Shown: positions 1 to 8,915 of the stretch, piece after piece
How positions within the stretch are numbered: position 1 is the first letter of the stretch
Layout of the letters: each line of letters begins with the position of its first letter
Assembly: GCF_904063065.1 (NCBI RefSeq)
Contig: NZ_CAJFCL010000005.1
Location: 186,001-250,000 of the forward strand
DNA: 64,000 nucleotides
Source: Pseudomonas paraversuta
Lineage (GTDB): Bacteria; Pseudomonadota; Gammaproteobacteria; Pseudomonadales; Pseudomonadaceae
Reading direction: 5' to 3'
Translations under genes and position numbers: made by a program
Notes under the pieces: generated by a model
Database searches by the model: none
Told to the model about the DNA's origin: nothing
What the model saw: only the letters and a program-made list of their open reading frames with translations

Positions 1-54
1 GAAGAAGGCTTCCATGGCGGCGCGCTGAGTGGTTGGATTTTTAAGGTCAGGCAT
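1..54 (-). CDS. 5' end of an unidentified gene leaving the window
   Basis: An ATG at 54-52 opens a leftward reading frame of 18 codons without a stop before the window edge, beginning MPDLKNPTTQ. It would be divergent from the aminotransferase gene at 137, with an 82 bp shared gap. No clear ribosome binding site is seen, and too little protein is present to assign a family, so this is a tentative call. Confidence 0.3.
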   Translation of the reverse strand, partial: MPDLKNPTTQRAAMEAFF

Positions 55-136
55 ATTGACGTATCTAGGCTGCGCGGCGTAATTTCGGTCAATCAGTTTG
101 ACTTATTTCCAATTACTTCCGCTACCGGTGATCTGT

Positions 137-1303
137 ATGGCCTTCTCCGAACGTGTTTCCCGCCTGAAAAGCTCTTTGATTCGCGAAATTCTGGCTGCGG
201 CCCAACGTCCGGAAGTCATGTCTTTCGCCGGCGGACTACCGGCCGAGGCCATGCTGCCCAAGGTCGACTGGACCGACATGCCGGCCTCGATGGGCCAATA
301 TGGCATGAGCGAAGGCGAGCCGGCCCTGCGTGAAGTACTGGCCGCAGAAGCCCGCGCCCTGGGGGTTGATTGTGATGCGAGCCAGGTGATGGTTCTCAGC
401 GGTTCGCAACAGGCCCTCGACCTGGCGGCCAAGCTGTACATCGACAAGGGCACCGAAATCATGCTCGAAGCGCCGACCTACCTGGCGGCGCTGCAAATTT
501 TTCAATTGTTCGGCGCCGAGTGCCTGAGCTTCCCGTTGCAAGCCGATGGCCCTGATCTGGCGGCGCTGCGGGTGCAGCTGGAGCAACATCGCCCGGCGTT
601 CATCTACCTGATCCCGACCTTCCAGAACCCGTCTGCCGTGCGTTACAGCGAAACCAAGCGTGACGCGGTAGCGGCATTGCTGGACGAGTTCGGTGTGACC
701 CTGATCGAAGACGAGCCGTACCGCGAACTGAATTTCGATGGCGGCAGCGCCACGCCGATTGTCAGCCGCCTGAAAAAAGCCAGCTGGATCTACACCGGCA
801 CCGTGTCCAAAACCCTGTTGCCGGGGCTGCGGGTGGGCTTCCTGATTTCCAGCCCGGACCTGTTCCCGCATCTGTTGCGCCTCAAGCAGTCGGCGGACTT
901 GCACACCAACCGTGTCGGTCAGTGGCAGGCCTTGCAGTGGATCGGCACCGAGAAAATGAGCAACCACCTGGCTGAGCTGCGGGACTTCTATCGCGTGCGT
1001 CGCGATGGCTTTCAGCTGGCGCTGCAAGAGCATTTCTCGGACCTGGCTGACTGGCATGTGCCGCAGGGCGGGCTGTTCTTCTGGCTGACCCTCAAGCAGC
1101 CGTTTGACACCCGTACCTTGCTCAAGCCGGCGCTGGAGCAAAATGTCGCCTTCATGCCGGGCGAACCGTTCTTTGCCAATCCGGATCAGAATGTCGGCAG
1201 CCTGCGTCTGAACTTCAGCCACATCGACCCTGAGCGCCTGCACGAAGGTCTCAAGCGTCTGGCTAACGTGATTCGTCAAGCACAGGCCGCCCAGGCGGCC
1301 TGA
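137..1303 (+). CDS. PLP-dependent aminotransferase, 2-aminoadipate/MocR-like fold-type I
   Basis: A 388-residue class I/II aminotransferase that would use pyridoxal phosphate to transfer an amino group between an unidentified amino acid and a keto acid in the cytoplasm. The PLP-binding lysine is K225 in the motif TGTVSKTLLPGLRVG, and the family motifs SFAGGLP near the N-terminus and the conserved IPTFQNPSAV segment are present. I chose ATG 137 rather than the upstream in-frame start at 98 because the family begins at the MAFSERVSRL helix. There is no N-terminal winged helix, so it is the stand-alone enzyme and not a MocR regulator. The GST gene follows after 11 bp, so the two are probably cotranscribed. 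The substrate cannot be read from the sequence; 2-aminoadipate or aromatic amino acids are typical of the family. Confidence 0.85.
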   Translation: MAFSERVSRLKSSLIREILAAAQRPEVMSFAGGLPAEAMLPKVDWTDMPASMGQYGMSEGEPALREVLAAEARALGVDCDASQVMVLSGSQQALDLAAKLYIDKGTEIMLEAPTYLAALQIFQLFGAECLSFPLQADGPDLAALRVQLEQHRPAFIYLIPTFQNPSAVRYSETKRDAVAALLDEFGVTLIEDEPYRELNFDGGSATPIVSRLKKASWIYTGTVSKTLLPGLRVGFLISSPDLFPHLLRLKQSADLHTNRVGQWQALQWIGTEKMSNHLAELRDFYRVRRDGFQLALQEHFSDLADWHVPQGGLFFWLTLKQPFDTRTLLKPALEQNVAFMPGEPFFANPDQNVGSLRLNFSHIDPERLHEGLKRLANVIRQAQAAQAA

Positions 1304-1314
1304 AGGAAGTTGCG

Positions 1315-1917
1315 ATGTTCAAGGTCTATGGCGATTACAACTCGGGCAACTGCTACAAGATCAAGCTGATGTTGCATTTGCTGGGTCTTGAGTATCAGTG
1401 GTTCGCGGTGGACATTCTCAAGGGCGAAACTGAAACCCCGGAATTTCTGGCGAAAAACCCCAACGGCAAAGTGCCGGTGCTGGAGCTGGAAGACGGCACC
1501 TGCCTTTGGGAGTCCAACGCGATTCTCAACTACCTGGCCGACGGCAGCGAGTTCTTGCCCGGTGAGCCCCGGCTGCGTACGCAAGTGTTGCAGTGGCAGT
1601 TTTTCGAGCAATACAGCCATGAGCCTTACATTGCAGTGGCGCGGTTTATCCAGTTGTACCTGGGGTTGCCCGAGGAACGTCTTGAGGAATACCGCAAACT
1701 GCAAAAGCGCGGTTACAAGGCGCTGGACGTGATGGAACAGCAGCTGGCCCGCACTCCGTATCTGGTGGGCGATCACTATTCGATTGCGGACGTGACGCTG
1801 TATGCCTACACCCACGTGGCAGATCAGGGCGGATTTGACCTGAGCGGCTATCCGGGCATTCAAGCCTGGCTACAACGGGTGGCCAGCCATCCGAGGCATG
1901 TGGGGATGCTTGATTGA
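1315..1917 (+). CDS. Glutathione S-transferase family protein
   Basis: A 200-residue cytosolic GST with the N-terminal thioredoxin fold (about residues 1-77, with the glutathione-contact segments NGKVPVLELEDG and WESNAILNYL) and a C-terminal helical domain ending in the N-capping motif YSIADVTLYAY. The start ATG is preceded by a good ribosome binding site (GGAAG, 1304-1308) and lies 11 bp after the aminotransferase stop. The N-terminal YNSGNCYK segment resembles bacterial GSTs that use a serine or cysteine near the start as the catalytic residue. It is likely involved in detoxification or isomerisation with glutathione; the substrate is unknown. Confidence 0.85.
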   Translation: MFKVYGDYNSGNCYKIKLMLHLLGLEYQWFAVDILKGETETPEFLAKNPNGKVPVLELEDGTCLWESNAILNYLADGSEFLPGEPRLRTQVLQWQFFEQYSHEPYIAVARFIQLYLGLPEERLEEYRKLQKRGYKALDVMEQQLARTPYLVGDHYSIADVTLYAYTHVADQGGFDLSGYPGIQAWLQRVASHPRHVGMLD

Positions 1918-2010
1918 GATACAGGACAGGTTGAAAACCGGCCCTGTAAATTGGCTGCTGTGCAGTCCTCCGCTCGCCACAGGTAGGGTGTCAGGCCTTG
2001 AATGAGCAGT

Positions 2011-2034
2011 AAGGAGCCCAAGGGCTCCTTTTTT
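2011..2034 (+). terminator. Rho-independent terminator after the GST gene
   Basis: The halves AAGGAGCCC and GGGCTCCTT form a stem followed by a run of six T. It lies between the GST stop and the convergent lipoprotein gene and would end the aminotransferase-GST transcript. Confidence 0.8.
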
Positions 2035-2037
2035 GCG

Positions 2038-2769
2038 TCACTGTTTTTCCAGCAGCCATTGGCGTGGACCCGGAGTGAGCTGGGGGATTTCGTCGGGCAG
2101 TGACAGGTTGATCGCCTTGAAAATCTCCAGCTGCTTGCCATGACGGACGAAAATCCATCCTTCCCCGATATCACCCTTGCCCAGGTAGAGGGTGTCATTG
2201 CCGGCACCTTGATTGGCGCAATCGCCTCCCAGGCACAACTCATACCGGTCATTTTGTCCCAGCCCTGTCACACCGCCATCATCTTTGAACGCAACGGTGT
2301 TACCGGTACCCGGGCCTTCAACGATCCTCCACTGACCACCCATATAGGCTGCGTTCAATGCCTGCCGGAAATTCGTGTCCGTCCTGGCGCCGGCGACGGA
2401 CCGGGCCGGACGTGAGAAAACCTGGGCTGCGTAAGTTTTTGTGGGTTGCTGGATCAGTTGTTTGCCATTCAGTTGCAGTTCGTTGATGAAATGCCCGTCG
2501 TGGTAAATGGCCCAGGTACCGGGAGCCTTGGGCAGCAATTGGCCTTCGTTCAGCTCGAATGCATTGCGAAATTGTACTTTGCCGTTACGGGTGTCGATGT
2601 TCCATTCCAGGTTCATGCCGTGGGCATCAATGGTCTGCAGCAAGGGCCTGCCCTGGGCGGCTGAATCGATGGCCGCCTGGTTGATCCATAGTCCGTTGAT
2701 GTCGGACGTTTGCGGCTCATGACTGCAGCCGCCCAGCAGGATCAGGCTCAGGGCAAGTAATTTTCGCAT
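2038..2769 (-). CDS. Hypothetical lipoprotein
   Basis: A 243-residue protein with a lipoprotein signal peptide: a short basic N-terminus (MRK), a hydrophobic stretch and the lipobox LGGC at residues 16-19, so it should be lipidated and membrane-anchored in the envelope. The start at 2769 is chosen because it places the signal peptide correctly; an in-frame start 15 bp upstream would add only five residues. The mature part has no motif that I recognise. It contains two GLWINQ/GQWRIVEG-like segments that suggest a repeated beta-sandwich. The aspartate next to the lipid cysteine is absent (S follows), which fits outer-membrane sorting. It is monocistronic and convergent with the GST gene. Confidence 0.75.
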   Translation of the reverse strand: MRKLLALSLILLGGCSHEPQTSDINGLWINQAAIDSAAQGRPLLQTIDAHGMNLEWNIDTRNGKVQFRNAFELNEGQLLPKAPGTWAIYHDGHFINELQLNGKQLIQQPTKTYAAQVFSRPARSVAGARTDTNFRQALNAAYMGGQWRIVEGPGTGNTVAFKDDGGVTGLGQNDRYELCLGGDCANQGAGNDTLYLGKGDIGEGWIFVRHGKQLEIFKAINLSLPDEIPQLTPGPRQWLLEKQ

Positions 2770-2848
2770 GGGGATTATCTGCACAAGGTTGGACGGTGAT
2801 GACGCTGACTGAACCAGAAGTAACCCGCAGTCGCTGAAGATATTCCAG

Positions 2849-2890
2849 GGCTGCGATCGGGCAGAGCCCGCAAAACTTGAGCTCGCAGCC
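2849..2890. repeat. REP-like palindrome
   Basis: GGCTGCGA and TCGCAGCC form an 8 bp stem around a smaller GC-rich hairpin (CGGGC...GCCCG). Hairpins of this kind, centred on GCTGCGA, are common intergenic repeats in the P. fluorescens group. It lies in the 155 bp gap between two leftward genes. Confidence 0.55.
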
Positions 2891-2924
2891 TTGGTTTCCC
2901 GTCAGCGAGTCGGGTCACAGGAGG

Positions 2925-3296
2925 TTAAACGTTGGCAAAACGCTGGTTCAGGTAATCGATGATGACTTTGGAATCGTACATCCAGGTGGTCTTGCCGTCT
3001 TCTTCGATCCGCAGGCACGGGACTTTGATCTTGCCCCCTTGCTCCAGCAGCGTCTGGCGGTCCTGTTCGTTGTTCTTGGCGTCGCGCAGTGCCACTGGTA
3101 CGTTCAGGCGGCGCAGGGTGCGGCGGGTTTTTACACAGAACGGGCAGGCATGGAACTGGTACAGGGTCAGGCTTTTGGCGGCCTCGTCAACCTGGGCCTG
3201 AGCCGCTGCCGGGCGTTGCTTTTTGCCGGGACGGGTTATGAAATCGCCAGCGATGATCAGCTGACCCAGGCCTACGCGAAGCGCTTTGATAAACAC
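2925..3296 (-). CDS. Glutaredoxin-like / GST N-terminal domain protein, membrane-proximal
   Basis: A 123-residue protein with a hydrophobic N-terminal helix (residues about 5-18), a basic linker and one thioredoxin-fold domain (about 42-120) with the redox motif CPFC at 51-54 followed by the cis-proline segment KVPCLRIEE. This is the arrangement of monothiol/dithiol glutaredoxins and of GST N-terminal domains. It would reduce glutathionylated or disulfide-linked substrates and may be tethered to the membrane by its N-terminus. The gene stands alone upstream of folE's terminator on the same strand. Confidence 0.75.
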   Translation of the reverse strand: MFIKALRVGLGQLIIAGDFITRPGKKQRPAAAQAQVDEAAKSLTLYQFHACPFCVKTRRTLRRLNVPVALRDAKNNEQDRQTLLEQGGKIKVPCLRIEEDGKTTWMYDSKVIIDYLNQRFANV

Positions 3297-3353
3297 AGTA
3301 AAAGCCTCATGGGCGAGAAAGAAGGGGCGCAGCTTACCTGAAATCGGCAGGCG

Positions 3354-3379
3354 AAAAAAAACCGGCGATCAACGCCGGT
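3354..3379 (-). terminator. Rho-independent terminator of folE
   Basis: ACCGGCG and CGCCGGT form a stem which, read leftwards, is followed by eight T (the A run at 3354-3361 of the plus strand). It sits 18 bp beyond the folE stop. Confidence 0.8.
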
Positions 3380-3396
3380 CTTTCTGACTGGGGATA

Positions 3397-3942
3397 TTAC
3401 TTGATCAAGCTGAGAAACTCGCTGCGGGTGGCCGCGTTTTCGCGGAACTCACCCAGCATCACCGAGGTGATCATCGACGAGTTCTGTTTCTCGACACCGC
3501 GCATCATCATGCACATGTGCTTGGCTTCAATCACTACGGCCACGCCCAGCGCACCGGTAACCTGCATCACCGCATCGGCAATCTGCCGGCTCAGGTTTTC
3601 CTGAATCTGCAGGCGACGGGCGTACATGTCGACTATCCGTGCCACTTTCGACAGGCCCAGCACTTTGCCGCTCGGAATGTAAGCGACGTGAGCTTTGCCG
3701 ATAAACGGCAACAAGTGGTGTTCGCACAACGAGTAAAGCTCGATGTCCTTGACCAGTACCATTTCGCTGTTGTCAGAGCTGAACAAGGCACCGTTGGTGA
3801 CTTCTTCCAGGGTTTGCTCATAGCCGCGGCAAAGGTACTGCATGGCTTTGGCGGCACGCTTTGGCGTATCCAGCAGGCCTTCACGGGAAACGTCTTCGCC
3901 GAGTTGACCGAGGATCGCGGTGTAGTTTTGTTCCAGGGACAT
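3397..3942 (-). CDS. folE: GTP cyclohydrolase I, type 1
   Basis: This 181-residue enzyme converts GTP to 7,8-dihydroneopterin triphosphate, the first step of folate (and queuosine) synthesis. The zinc ligands are C73 and H76 in LCEHHLLPF and C144 in the [10 protein letters not shown] segment, and the substrate-binding motif [10 protein letters not shown] is intact, so the enzyme should be active. The start at 3942 (MSLEQNY) matches the family; an upstream extension to 4137 is open but has no family resemblance. The gene lies downstream of the Smr-domain gene on the same strand with a 77 bp gap, and ends at a strong terminator. Pseudomonads often carry more than one GTP cyclohydrolase gene, so this may not be the only copy. 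Confidence 0.95.
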   Translation of the reverse strand: MSLEQNYTAILGQLGEDVSREGLLDTPKRAAKAMQYLCRGYEQTLEEVTNGALFSSDNSEMVLVKDIELYSLCEHHLLPFIGKAHVAYIPSGKVLGLSKVARIVDMYARRLQIQENLSRQIADAVMQVTGALGVAVVIEAKHMCMMMRGVEKQNSSMITSVMLGEFRENAATRSEFLSLIK

Positions 3943-4019
3943 TAATCTACCTGTGGGATTTTTCGCAAAGAGTAAGGGTACGGGGGCTGGCACGGCGCTG
4001 CAAGTGTGGTGATAGGGTG

Positions 4020-4577
4020 TTACTCGTCGCGACCATCCATCATGGTGCGCTTGAGCATGACGTAAACCGCCCCGGCGCCCCCATGCCTGGCCTGGCAGGA
4101 GCAGAACCCCAGCACTTGCGAGTGTTGGCGCAACCATGTGTTGACGTGACTTTTGATCATTGGTCGCTTGCCGTCCAGGCGCACGGCTTTGCCGTGGGTG
4201 ACGCGGACACAGCGCACTTCAAGGCGGGAGGCTTCGCCCAGAAACTCCCACAGGGTTTCGCGGGCCTTTTCGACGGTCATGCCGTGCAGGTCAAGACTGC
4301 CTTCGAAGCTGATCTGGCCGAGTTTGAGCTTGCGCATCTGGCTTTCTTGCACGCCGTCCCGTGACCAGTTCAATTGGTCTTCGGGGCCGACATCAATCAC
4401 AAACTGGTCCGACAGGCCGTCGATGATCGTGGCATTGGTGCGCACGGTCGCGTTCTGGCGCAGTTTGGCCAGTTGTGCTCGGTCGGATTTGGGTTTGCCG
4501 GTATCGGCACGATCATGCTTGATCGGCTTTACACCGCGAGTCTCGTTTTTGAACAGGGAAAAGTCGTCGTCTTGCAT
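4020..4577 (-). CDS. Smr/MutS2-domain endonuclease-like protein
   Basis: A 185-residue protein with a disordered acidic/basic N-terminal half and a C-terminal Smr domain (about 93-176). It contains the two signature motifs [15 protein letters not shown] and VTHGK, followed by the glycine-rich end segment [11 protein letters not shown]. Small Smr proteins are nicking endonucleases acting on DNA or RNA; members of this length in gammaproteobacteria (YfcN/SmrA-SmrB type) include the ribosome-collision mRNA nuclease SmrB. I infer an RNA or DNA cleavage role without being able to choose between them. The gene precedes folE on the same strand. Confidence 0.85.
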   Translation of the reverse strand: MQDDDFSLFKNETRGVKPIKHDRADTGKPKSDRAQLAKLRQNATVRTNATIIDGLSDQFVIDVGPEDQLNWSRDGVQESQMRKLKLGQISFEGSLDLHGMTVEKARETLWEFLGEASRLEVRCVRVTHGKAVRLDGKRPMIKSHVNTWLRQHSQVLGFCSCQARHGGAGAVYVMLKRTMMDGRDE

Positions 4578-4640
4578 GTCAGCCTCCGCGAAGGGCGGCT
4601 AGTTTACCCAAGTCGACGACAATCGGGCGGCGGATATGCC

Positions 4641-4961
4641 TCAGTCGCGCTTTTTCATCAGGTGCGCAGCCATGCTCAGCCCAAACGGCTGGCGCATCCG
4701 GCGACGGCGGCGGCGCCAAAGCCAGACACCCAGCCAGCTGATCAGTATTCCGAATACCAGCACTACGATCGCCCCGGCAGGGCTGGCGTTGAGCTCGCCC
4801 AACGCCTCTGGATGGCCAATCAGGCTACTGGCGCCGGCCAGTAGCAATAGCACGCCGCACAGCGTCAGCAGGGCGGCAAAAAGCAGCACCAGACGCGAAC
4901 GCCAGTTGCTGTGTGCCTTGGGACGCAAACGTCGCGCGTCAAAACCATCGGCGATCTTCAT
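4641..4961 (-). CDS. Small two-helix membrane protein, hypothetical
   Basis: A 106-residue protein with two hydrophobic segments (about 23-45 and 64-83) separated by a short polar loop and followed by a very basic stretch (six arginines in a row near residue 84-89). This predicts an inner-membrane hairpin with both ends in the cytoplasm. The start at 4961 is the only plausible one. It lies between the Smr gene and the isochorismatase-like gene, all leftward. I do not recognise the family. Confidence 0.65.
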   Translation of the reverse strand: MKIADGFDARRLRPKAHSNWRSRLVLLFAALLTLCGVLLLLAGASSLIGHPEALGELNASPAGAIVVLVFGILISWLGVWLWRRRRRRMRQPFGLSMAAHLMKKRD

Positions 4962-5062
4962 TCCGATCTTTCCTTAAAGGGTATCGGCCCTTCGACAGGA
5001 ACATGGACAGGTTGTTCCTGAGATGCGCTGAAAAGGGGAGCGTGCTGGCAATGGAATGTCTC

Positions 5063-5090
5063 GATAGGCGGCTTGAGCAGCCCGCCTATC
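5063..5090. terminator. Possible terminator hairpin downstream of the isochorismatase-like gene
   Basis: GATAGGCGG pairs with CCGCCTATC around a 10 nt loop, just beyond the stop of the leftward hydrolase gene. There is no T run, so termination is uncertain; it may be a processed mRNA end or an intergenic repeat. Confidence 0.3.
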
Positions 5091-5104
5091 AGGAGCGGAC
5101 GGGA

Positions 5105-5695
5105 TCAAATCAGGTTTTTGGTCAGGGTCAGGGTGGCGAAGTTGTCATTCATGATTGCCATCTCGGTTTTCTGTACCTGCGCGGCGCTGATAATGCCATC
5201 CGGAGTAGGCAGGTCGCGTGTGGCGCAGGCATCTTCGACCAGGGTGCAGCGCAAGCCATAGTCTTTGGCGGCGCGAACCGTGGTGCTGACGCTGGAGTGG
5301 CTCATGAAGCCGCAGACAATCACATCCAGGGAGCCCAGGTTTTCCAGGGCTTTTTGCAGGCCGGTGTCATTGAAGGCGTTGGGCATGCGTTTTTCGATGA
5401 TCAACTCATCACCTTGAGGCTCCAGGCCCTTGATGAACGCGCCGCGCTCGCCTTGAGGGTCGAACATGCCGCCCACCGTGCCCAGATGGCGGATATGAAC
5501 CACGGGGCGCTTGGCCTTGCGGGCCGCGTCGAGCAGAAGGGCGATATTGGCGGTGGCGGCTTCCATTCCGGACAAGGCCAGAGGCCCGCTCAGGTATTCA
5601 TTTTGCGCATCGATGATCAGCAGGCTGGCGTTGCTCAGGCTGGCAGCGGCATAACCACGTCCAGTGAGTTGAAACATCGTCTTTAAAGCGGGCAT
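5105..5695 (-). CDS. Cysteine hydrolase, isochorismatase family
   Basis: A 196-residue alpha/beta hydrolase of the isochorismatase/nicotinamidase superfamily. The catalytic triad is visible as D29 (LLIIDAQNEY), K102 (IIEKRMPNAF) and C128 (VIVCGFMSHSSV), and the cis-peptide region before the cysteine is normal. The start at 5695 is chosen because the family begins a few residues before the first beta strand; the open frame extends to 5887 without resemblance. Enzymes of this type hydrolyse amides such as nicotinamide, N-carbamoyl compounds or vinyl ethers. The substrate here is not deducible. It is a single-gene unit, divergent from prmB. Confidence 0.85.
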   Translation of the reverse strand: MPALKTMFQLTGRGYAAASLSNASLLIIDAQNEYLSGPLALSGMEAATANIALLLDAARKAKRPVVHIRHLGTVGGMFDPQGERGAFIKGLEPQGDELIIEKRMPNAFNDTGLQKALENLGSLDVIVCGFMSHSSVSTTVRAAKDYGLRCTLVEDACATRDLPTPDGIISAAQVQKTEMAIMNDNFATLTLTKNLI

Positions 5696-5968
5696 TCGAG
5701 GGGCTCCTTTGAGTGGGGCTTTTGCGACATTCTCCACTGGCCGGGCGCTTATGTGAATGGCTAGTCGTGTAAGCCACGTGGTTCTTGGCCTACAGCGCAG
5801 CCAGAGGTGAGCGCCGGAGTGCCCAAGTGTACGAAATGGAGTGATTTTGGGTTTTTGCGCAGCTGTTATGTGCGCCCGGCTTGGCATTTTGCCTGACCGT
5901 AGGGCACAACCTTAACCCTGTCGGGATTTGGCTGTTAGAATCATCGGTCGATTTTGAGGAGTAAGACC

Positions 5969-6877
5969 GTGATCACTTCCCGCCTGCGCACTCTGCGCGA
6001 CCATATTCGCTGGGCCGTCAGCCACTTTCATGGGGAAGAGCTGTTCTTTGGTCATGGTACCGACAACGCTTGGGACGAAGCCCGACAGTTAGTGTTGGGG
6101 GCATTGAACCTGCCCTGGGAAATCGCTGACAGCTATCTCGACTGCCGCCTCGAGGACGATGAGCTGGTTAATCTGCAGCATCTGCTCAAGCGCCGGATTG
6201 AAGAGCGCGTGCCGACGGCTTACCTGCTGGGCGAGGCATGGTTCTGCGGCATGTCGTTTATCGTTGATGAGCGCGTGTTGATTCCGCGCTCGCCGATTGG
6301 TGAGCTGATCGAAAAGCGTTTCGAGCCGTGGCTGGGTGCAGAACCGGCGCGGATCCTCGATCTGTGCACCGGCTCGGGCTGCATCGGCATCGCCTGTGCG
6401 TATGAGTTCCAGAATGCCGAAGTGGTGCTGGCCGACCTGTCCTACGAAGCACTCGAAGTGGCCAACCAGAACATTGAACGCCATGGCGTTGATGAGCGGG
6501 TATACACGGTTCAGGGCGATGGCTTTGATGGTCTGCCGGGGCAGCGCTTCGATTTGATCGTGTCAAACCCGCCCTATGTCGACGCTGAAGATTTTGCTGA
6601 CATGCCGGCGGAGTATCAGCACGAACCCGAGCTGGGCCTGGCGTGCGGCGATGACGGGCTGAATCTGGTTCGCCGGATGCTGGCGGAGGCAGGCGATCAT
6701 CTGACCGACAAGGGTTTGTTGATCGTTGAGGTGGGCAATAGCCAGGTTCACGTCGAGTCGTTGTATCCGGAAGTCGACTTTGCCTGGCTCGAGTTTGAGC
6801 GCGGCGGGCATGGCGTATTCATGCTTACGGCCGAGCAATGCCGTGAGCATCAAGCGCTGTTTGCTTCGCGGGTTTAA
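5969..6877 (+). CDS. prmB: 50S ribosomal protein L3 N5-glutamine methyltransferase
   Basis: This 302-residue SAM-dependent methyltransferase modifies a glutamine of ribosomal protein L3 during 50S assembly. It has the N-terminal helical substrate domain (about 1-85), the SAM-binding motif [10 protein letters not shown] (131-140) and the glutamine-methyltransferase motif NPPY (200-203). I chose GTG 5969 because AGGAGT at 5957-5962 is a good ribosome binding site at the right spacing; the TTG 15 bp upstream would bury that site in the coding region. The prmB-aroC neighbourhood is conserved in pseudomonads, and the choice of PrmB over PrmC rests on that context plus the length of the N-terminal domain. 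Confidence 0.93.
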   Translation: MITSRLRTLRDHIRWAVSHFHGEELFFGHGTDNAWDEARQLVLGALNLPWEIADSYLDCRLEDDELVNLQHLLKRRIEERVPTAYLLGEAWFCGMSFIVDERVLIPRSPIGELIEKRFEPWLGAEPARILDLCTGSGCIGIACAYEFQNAEVVLADLSYEALEVANQNIERHGVDERVYTVQGDGFDGLPGQRFDLIVSNPPYVDAEDFADMPAEYQHEPELGLACGDDGLNLVRRMLAEAGDHLTDKGLLIVEVGNSQVHVESLYPEVDFAWLEFERGGHGVFMLTAEQCREHQALFASRV

Positions 6878-6886
6878 GCCCTGGAT

Positions 6887-6924
6887 CGGCAGGCGCCTGG
6901 CAAGCCAGGCTCCTGCCGTTTTTT
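6887..6924 (+). terminator. Terminator of prmB
   Basis: CGGCAGG and CCTGCCG close a long interrupted stem (inner arms CCTGG and CCAGG) followed by six T. The T run overlaps the stop codon of the convergent gene at 6923. Confidence 0.75.
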
Positions 6925-7714
6925 AGCGGTGAGTCGCAATCCAGATCAGTAGCGCTGCCTGGAACACTGCAAAGGCAACCAGGCAGGTGATGGTGAAGCG
7001 CAAACCGGTATCTTCGCGCTGGTATTTGCTGATCCGTTCTTCTTTTTCCCGCAGTTTCAGTTCTTGTGCCTGCAGATTTTGTTCTGCTTGCTGAAGCATT
7101 TGTGCGGCCTCGAGAATCTCCACGAACTGGATTTTTTCGCTGTTCCAGGTGTTGTACAGCTCGCCGGCCTGCACTTTCTCGATCCGCGCCTTACGCTGCA
7201 GTGCGTCCTCATAGATCACATCAAAGCCCTGGGTGCGCAGGCAGTGGTCGCGGCGCAGGCGGGTGTCTTCGTTGAGGGCATCGCGGCTGGGCAAGTCGAT
7301 GCTGTCAAAATGGTAACGCGCCCATTTCTTCTGTACCCACTCAATCCCCTGGGCCATCAGGAAACGACCGATGCCGCGATTCATGGGCTCAACCAGCAAA
7401 CCGCGCTCGGGGCTGATGCTCACCCGCTGGGTGGCATGGTCGACCCACACCTCAAGCTGGTTCTGTTCTTTGCGTACCTTTTGCCCGGGCAGCAGGATCT
7501 CCAGCCGCAACAGGCTGAGGTCTTTGTTGTTGCGCTCGGCATAGCCGAACTGCACAAAGCGCAAAGGCCGCGCGCCGGTGCTGCGGTCAGTCTGCAGGGG
7601 GGCCAGGCGCAGCATTTTGAAATGCTCGGGGTGCACATCTGCCCAAGGCCGCACAGGCGTCTCGGGCGTTGCCGGCTCTTCAGGGCCGGCGGGTTGTGAT
7701 GGGGTGTCGCTCAT
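6923..7714 (-). CDS. Hypothetical tail-anchored coiled-coil protein (PA1679-type)
   Basis: A 263-residue protein with a proline/glutamate-rich N-terminus (1-25), a globular alpha/beta middle (about 30-185) containing a GRFLMAQGIEWVQKKW segment, a charged predicted coiled coil (about 195-235, rich in Q, E, K and R) and one C-terminal transmembrane helix (about 240-259). This suggests a cytoplasmic domain anchored to the inner membrane by its tail. A gene of this type sits between prmB and aroC in Pseudomonas genomes, but I know of no function. It is convergent with prmB, sharing the terminator region. Confidence 0.75.
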   Translation of the reverse strand: MSDTPSQPAGPEEPATPETPVRPWADVHPEHFKMLRLAPLQTDRSTGARPLRFVQFGYAERNNKDLSLLRLEILLPGQKVRKEQNQLEVWVDHATQRVSISPERGLLVEPMNRGIGRFLMAQGIEWVQKKWARYHFDSIDLPSRDALNEDTRLRRDHCLRTQGFDVIYEDALQRKARIEKVQAGELYNTWNSEKIQFVEILEAAQMLQQAEQNLQAQELKLREKEERISKYQREDTGLRFTITCLVAFAVFQAALLIWIATHR

Positions 7715-7773
7715 AACGGCAGAGTCCTGTGCAAGCCCGGTATGTCGACCTGATTTGGGCGGTCGACACTGGC

Positions 7774-8772
7774 TTATCGGCCGTTAGTGCCAGGACTGGA
7801 GGGCTGGGCGGCATTCACTTTAGTGATGAAGCGCACAGTTCGATCACCAAGTTCTCCCGCCACCCGCTGATTGGGGTCGTTGTAGGACTGGATCTGGCGT
7901 TTCATGTCCATCGGCACTATGCGCATCACGTGGTTCATGCCGTTGATCAGGGTCAGCACGGCATCCGGCTTGGCCGCCTTGAGCAGGCGTGCATCCTTGA
8001 CCTCGACCTGGATGTCGTGGGTGCCCTGGATGATCAGGGCCGGCATCTTCAGTGCGGCAAAAGCGGTAGCCGGGTTATAGCGCAGCAGGCTGATCATGTA
8101 CGGCTGCACACTTGGACGGAAAATCACTTCAAGGTCGGCGGGCACATTGTCATCGGTGCGCCCGGCTTCGAGGGTGCTGATCAGCTCGAAGCTGCGCTTG
8201 AGCATGGCCGGTGGCAGGTGATTGCGCTGTAGCTGCTCGCGCAACAACTGGCCGACCGGGCGTCCCGTGCCGGCAATCGAAATTACCCCGGCGGCGCCTA
8301 TGCGCGGCGCGGCCAGGCTGGCGATCAGCGCACCTTCGCTATGGCCCAGGACAAACACCTTGCCGAAGCGCGGGTCACTTTTGAGCTTCTCGCCCCAGGC
8401 CACGGCATCGGTAACGTATTGGTCCAGGCTCAGTTTACTTTCGTCAGGCCCGGCGGGCTGGCTTTGGGCAATCCCGCGCTTGTCGAAACGCACGCTGGCG
8501 ATATTGCTCTGGGCAAGGCGCCATGCCAGCTTTTTCAGGCTGTCGTTGCGTCCGCCAATGGTGTTGTTGCCATCGCGGTCGGTGGGGCCGGAGCCGGCAA
8601 TGATCAGTACCACGGGCACGGGTTTATCGCTCTTTGGCAGCACCAGCGAGCCATAAAGCGTGCCGGAGCCGGTGTCCAGCTCGATGGGCCGCAGCAACAC
8701 ATTAGAAGGGGGGGCCGCCAGGGCCTGGGTGCCAAACAGGGTCAGGGCTAAAAAAAGTATTCGCAGCATCAT
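7774..8772 (-). CDS. Secreted alpha/beta hydrolase
   Basis: A 332-residue alpha/beta-fold serine hydrolase with an N-terminal signal peptide (cleavage expected near the ALA-A motif at about residue 19-20), so it should act in the periplasm. The nucleophile is S145 in the elbow motif GHSEG, the oxyanion region is IIAGSGPTDRDG, and the acid/histidine are expected at GTHDIQV and NGMNHVM. Three tandem starts (GTG 8775, ATG 8772, ATG 8769) are possible and cannot be separated. It is located between the PA1679-type gene and aroC, as in other pseudomonads. Substrate unknown; esterase or peptidase activity is likely. Confidence 0.85.
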   Translation of the reverse strand: MMLRILFLALTLFGTQALAAPPSNVLLRPIELDTGSGTLYGSLVLPKSDKPVPVVLIIAGSGPTDRDGNNTIGGRNDSLKKLAWRLAQSNIASVRFDKRGIAQSQPAGPDESKLSLDQYVTDAVAWGEKLKSDPRFGKVFVLGHSEGALIASLAAPRIGAAGVISIAGTGRPVGQLLREQLQRNHLPPAMLKRSFELISTLEAGRTDDNVPADLEVIFRPSVQPYMISLLRYNPATAFAALKMPALIIQGTHDIQVEVKDARLLKAAKPDAVLTLINGMNHVMRIVPMDMKRQIQSYNDPNQRVAGELGDRTVRFITKVNAAQPSSPGTNGR

Positions 8773-8915
8773 CACGCCATCATTGTCTAATGTGCCGGTT
8801 GGACAAACCCGGATGAGTAAGGTTCGAGGATGAACTACAAGGGCAGCCTGCGTATACTGGCGCGCATAGTTATCGAGGCTGAATTCAATCGGCTGATTTT
8901 CGCGGAGCGCCCTGC

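Noticed and set aside
236..1279. 347-codon open frame on the minus strand
   Set aside because: It is antisense to the aminotransferase gene; composition is that of a shadow frame.
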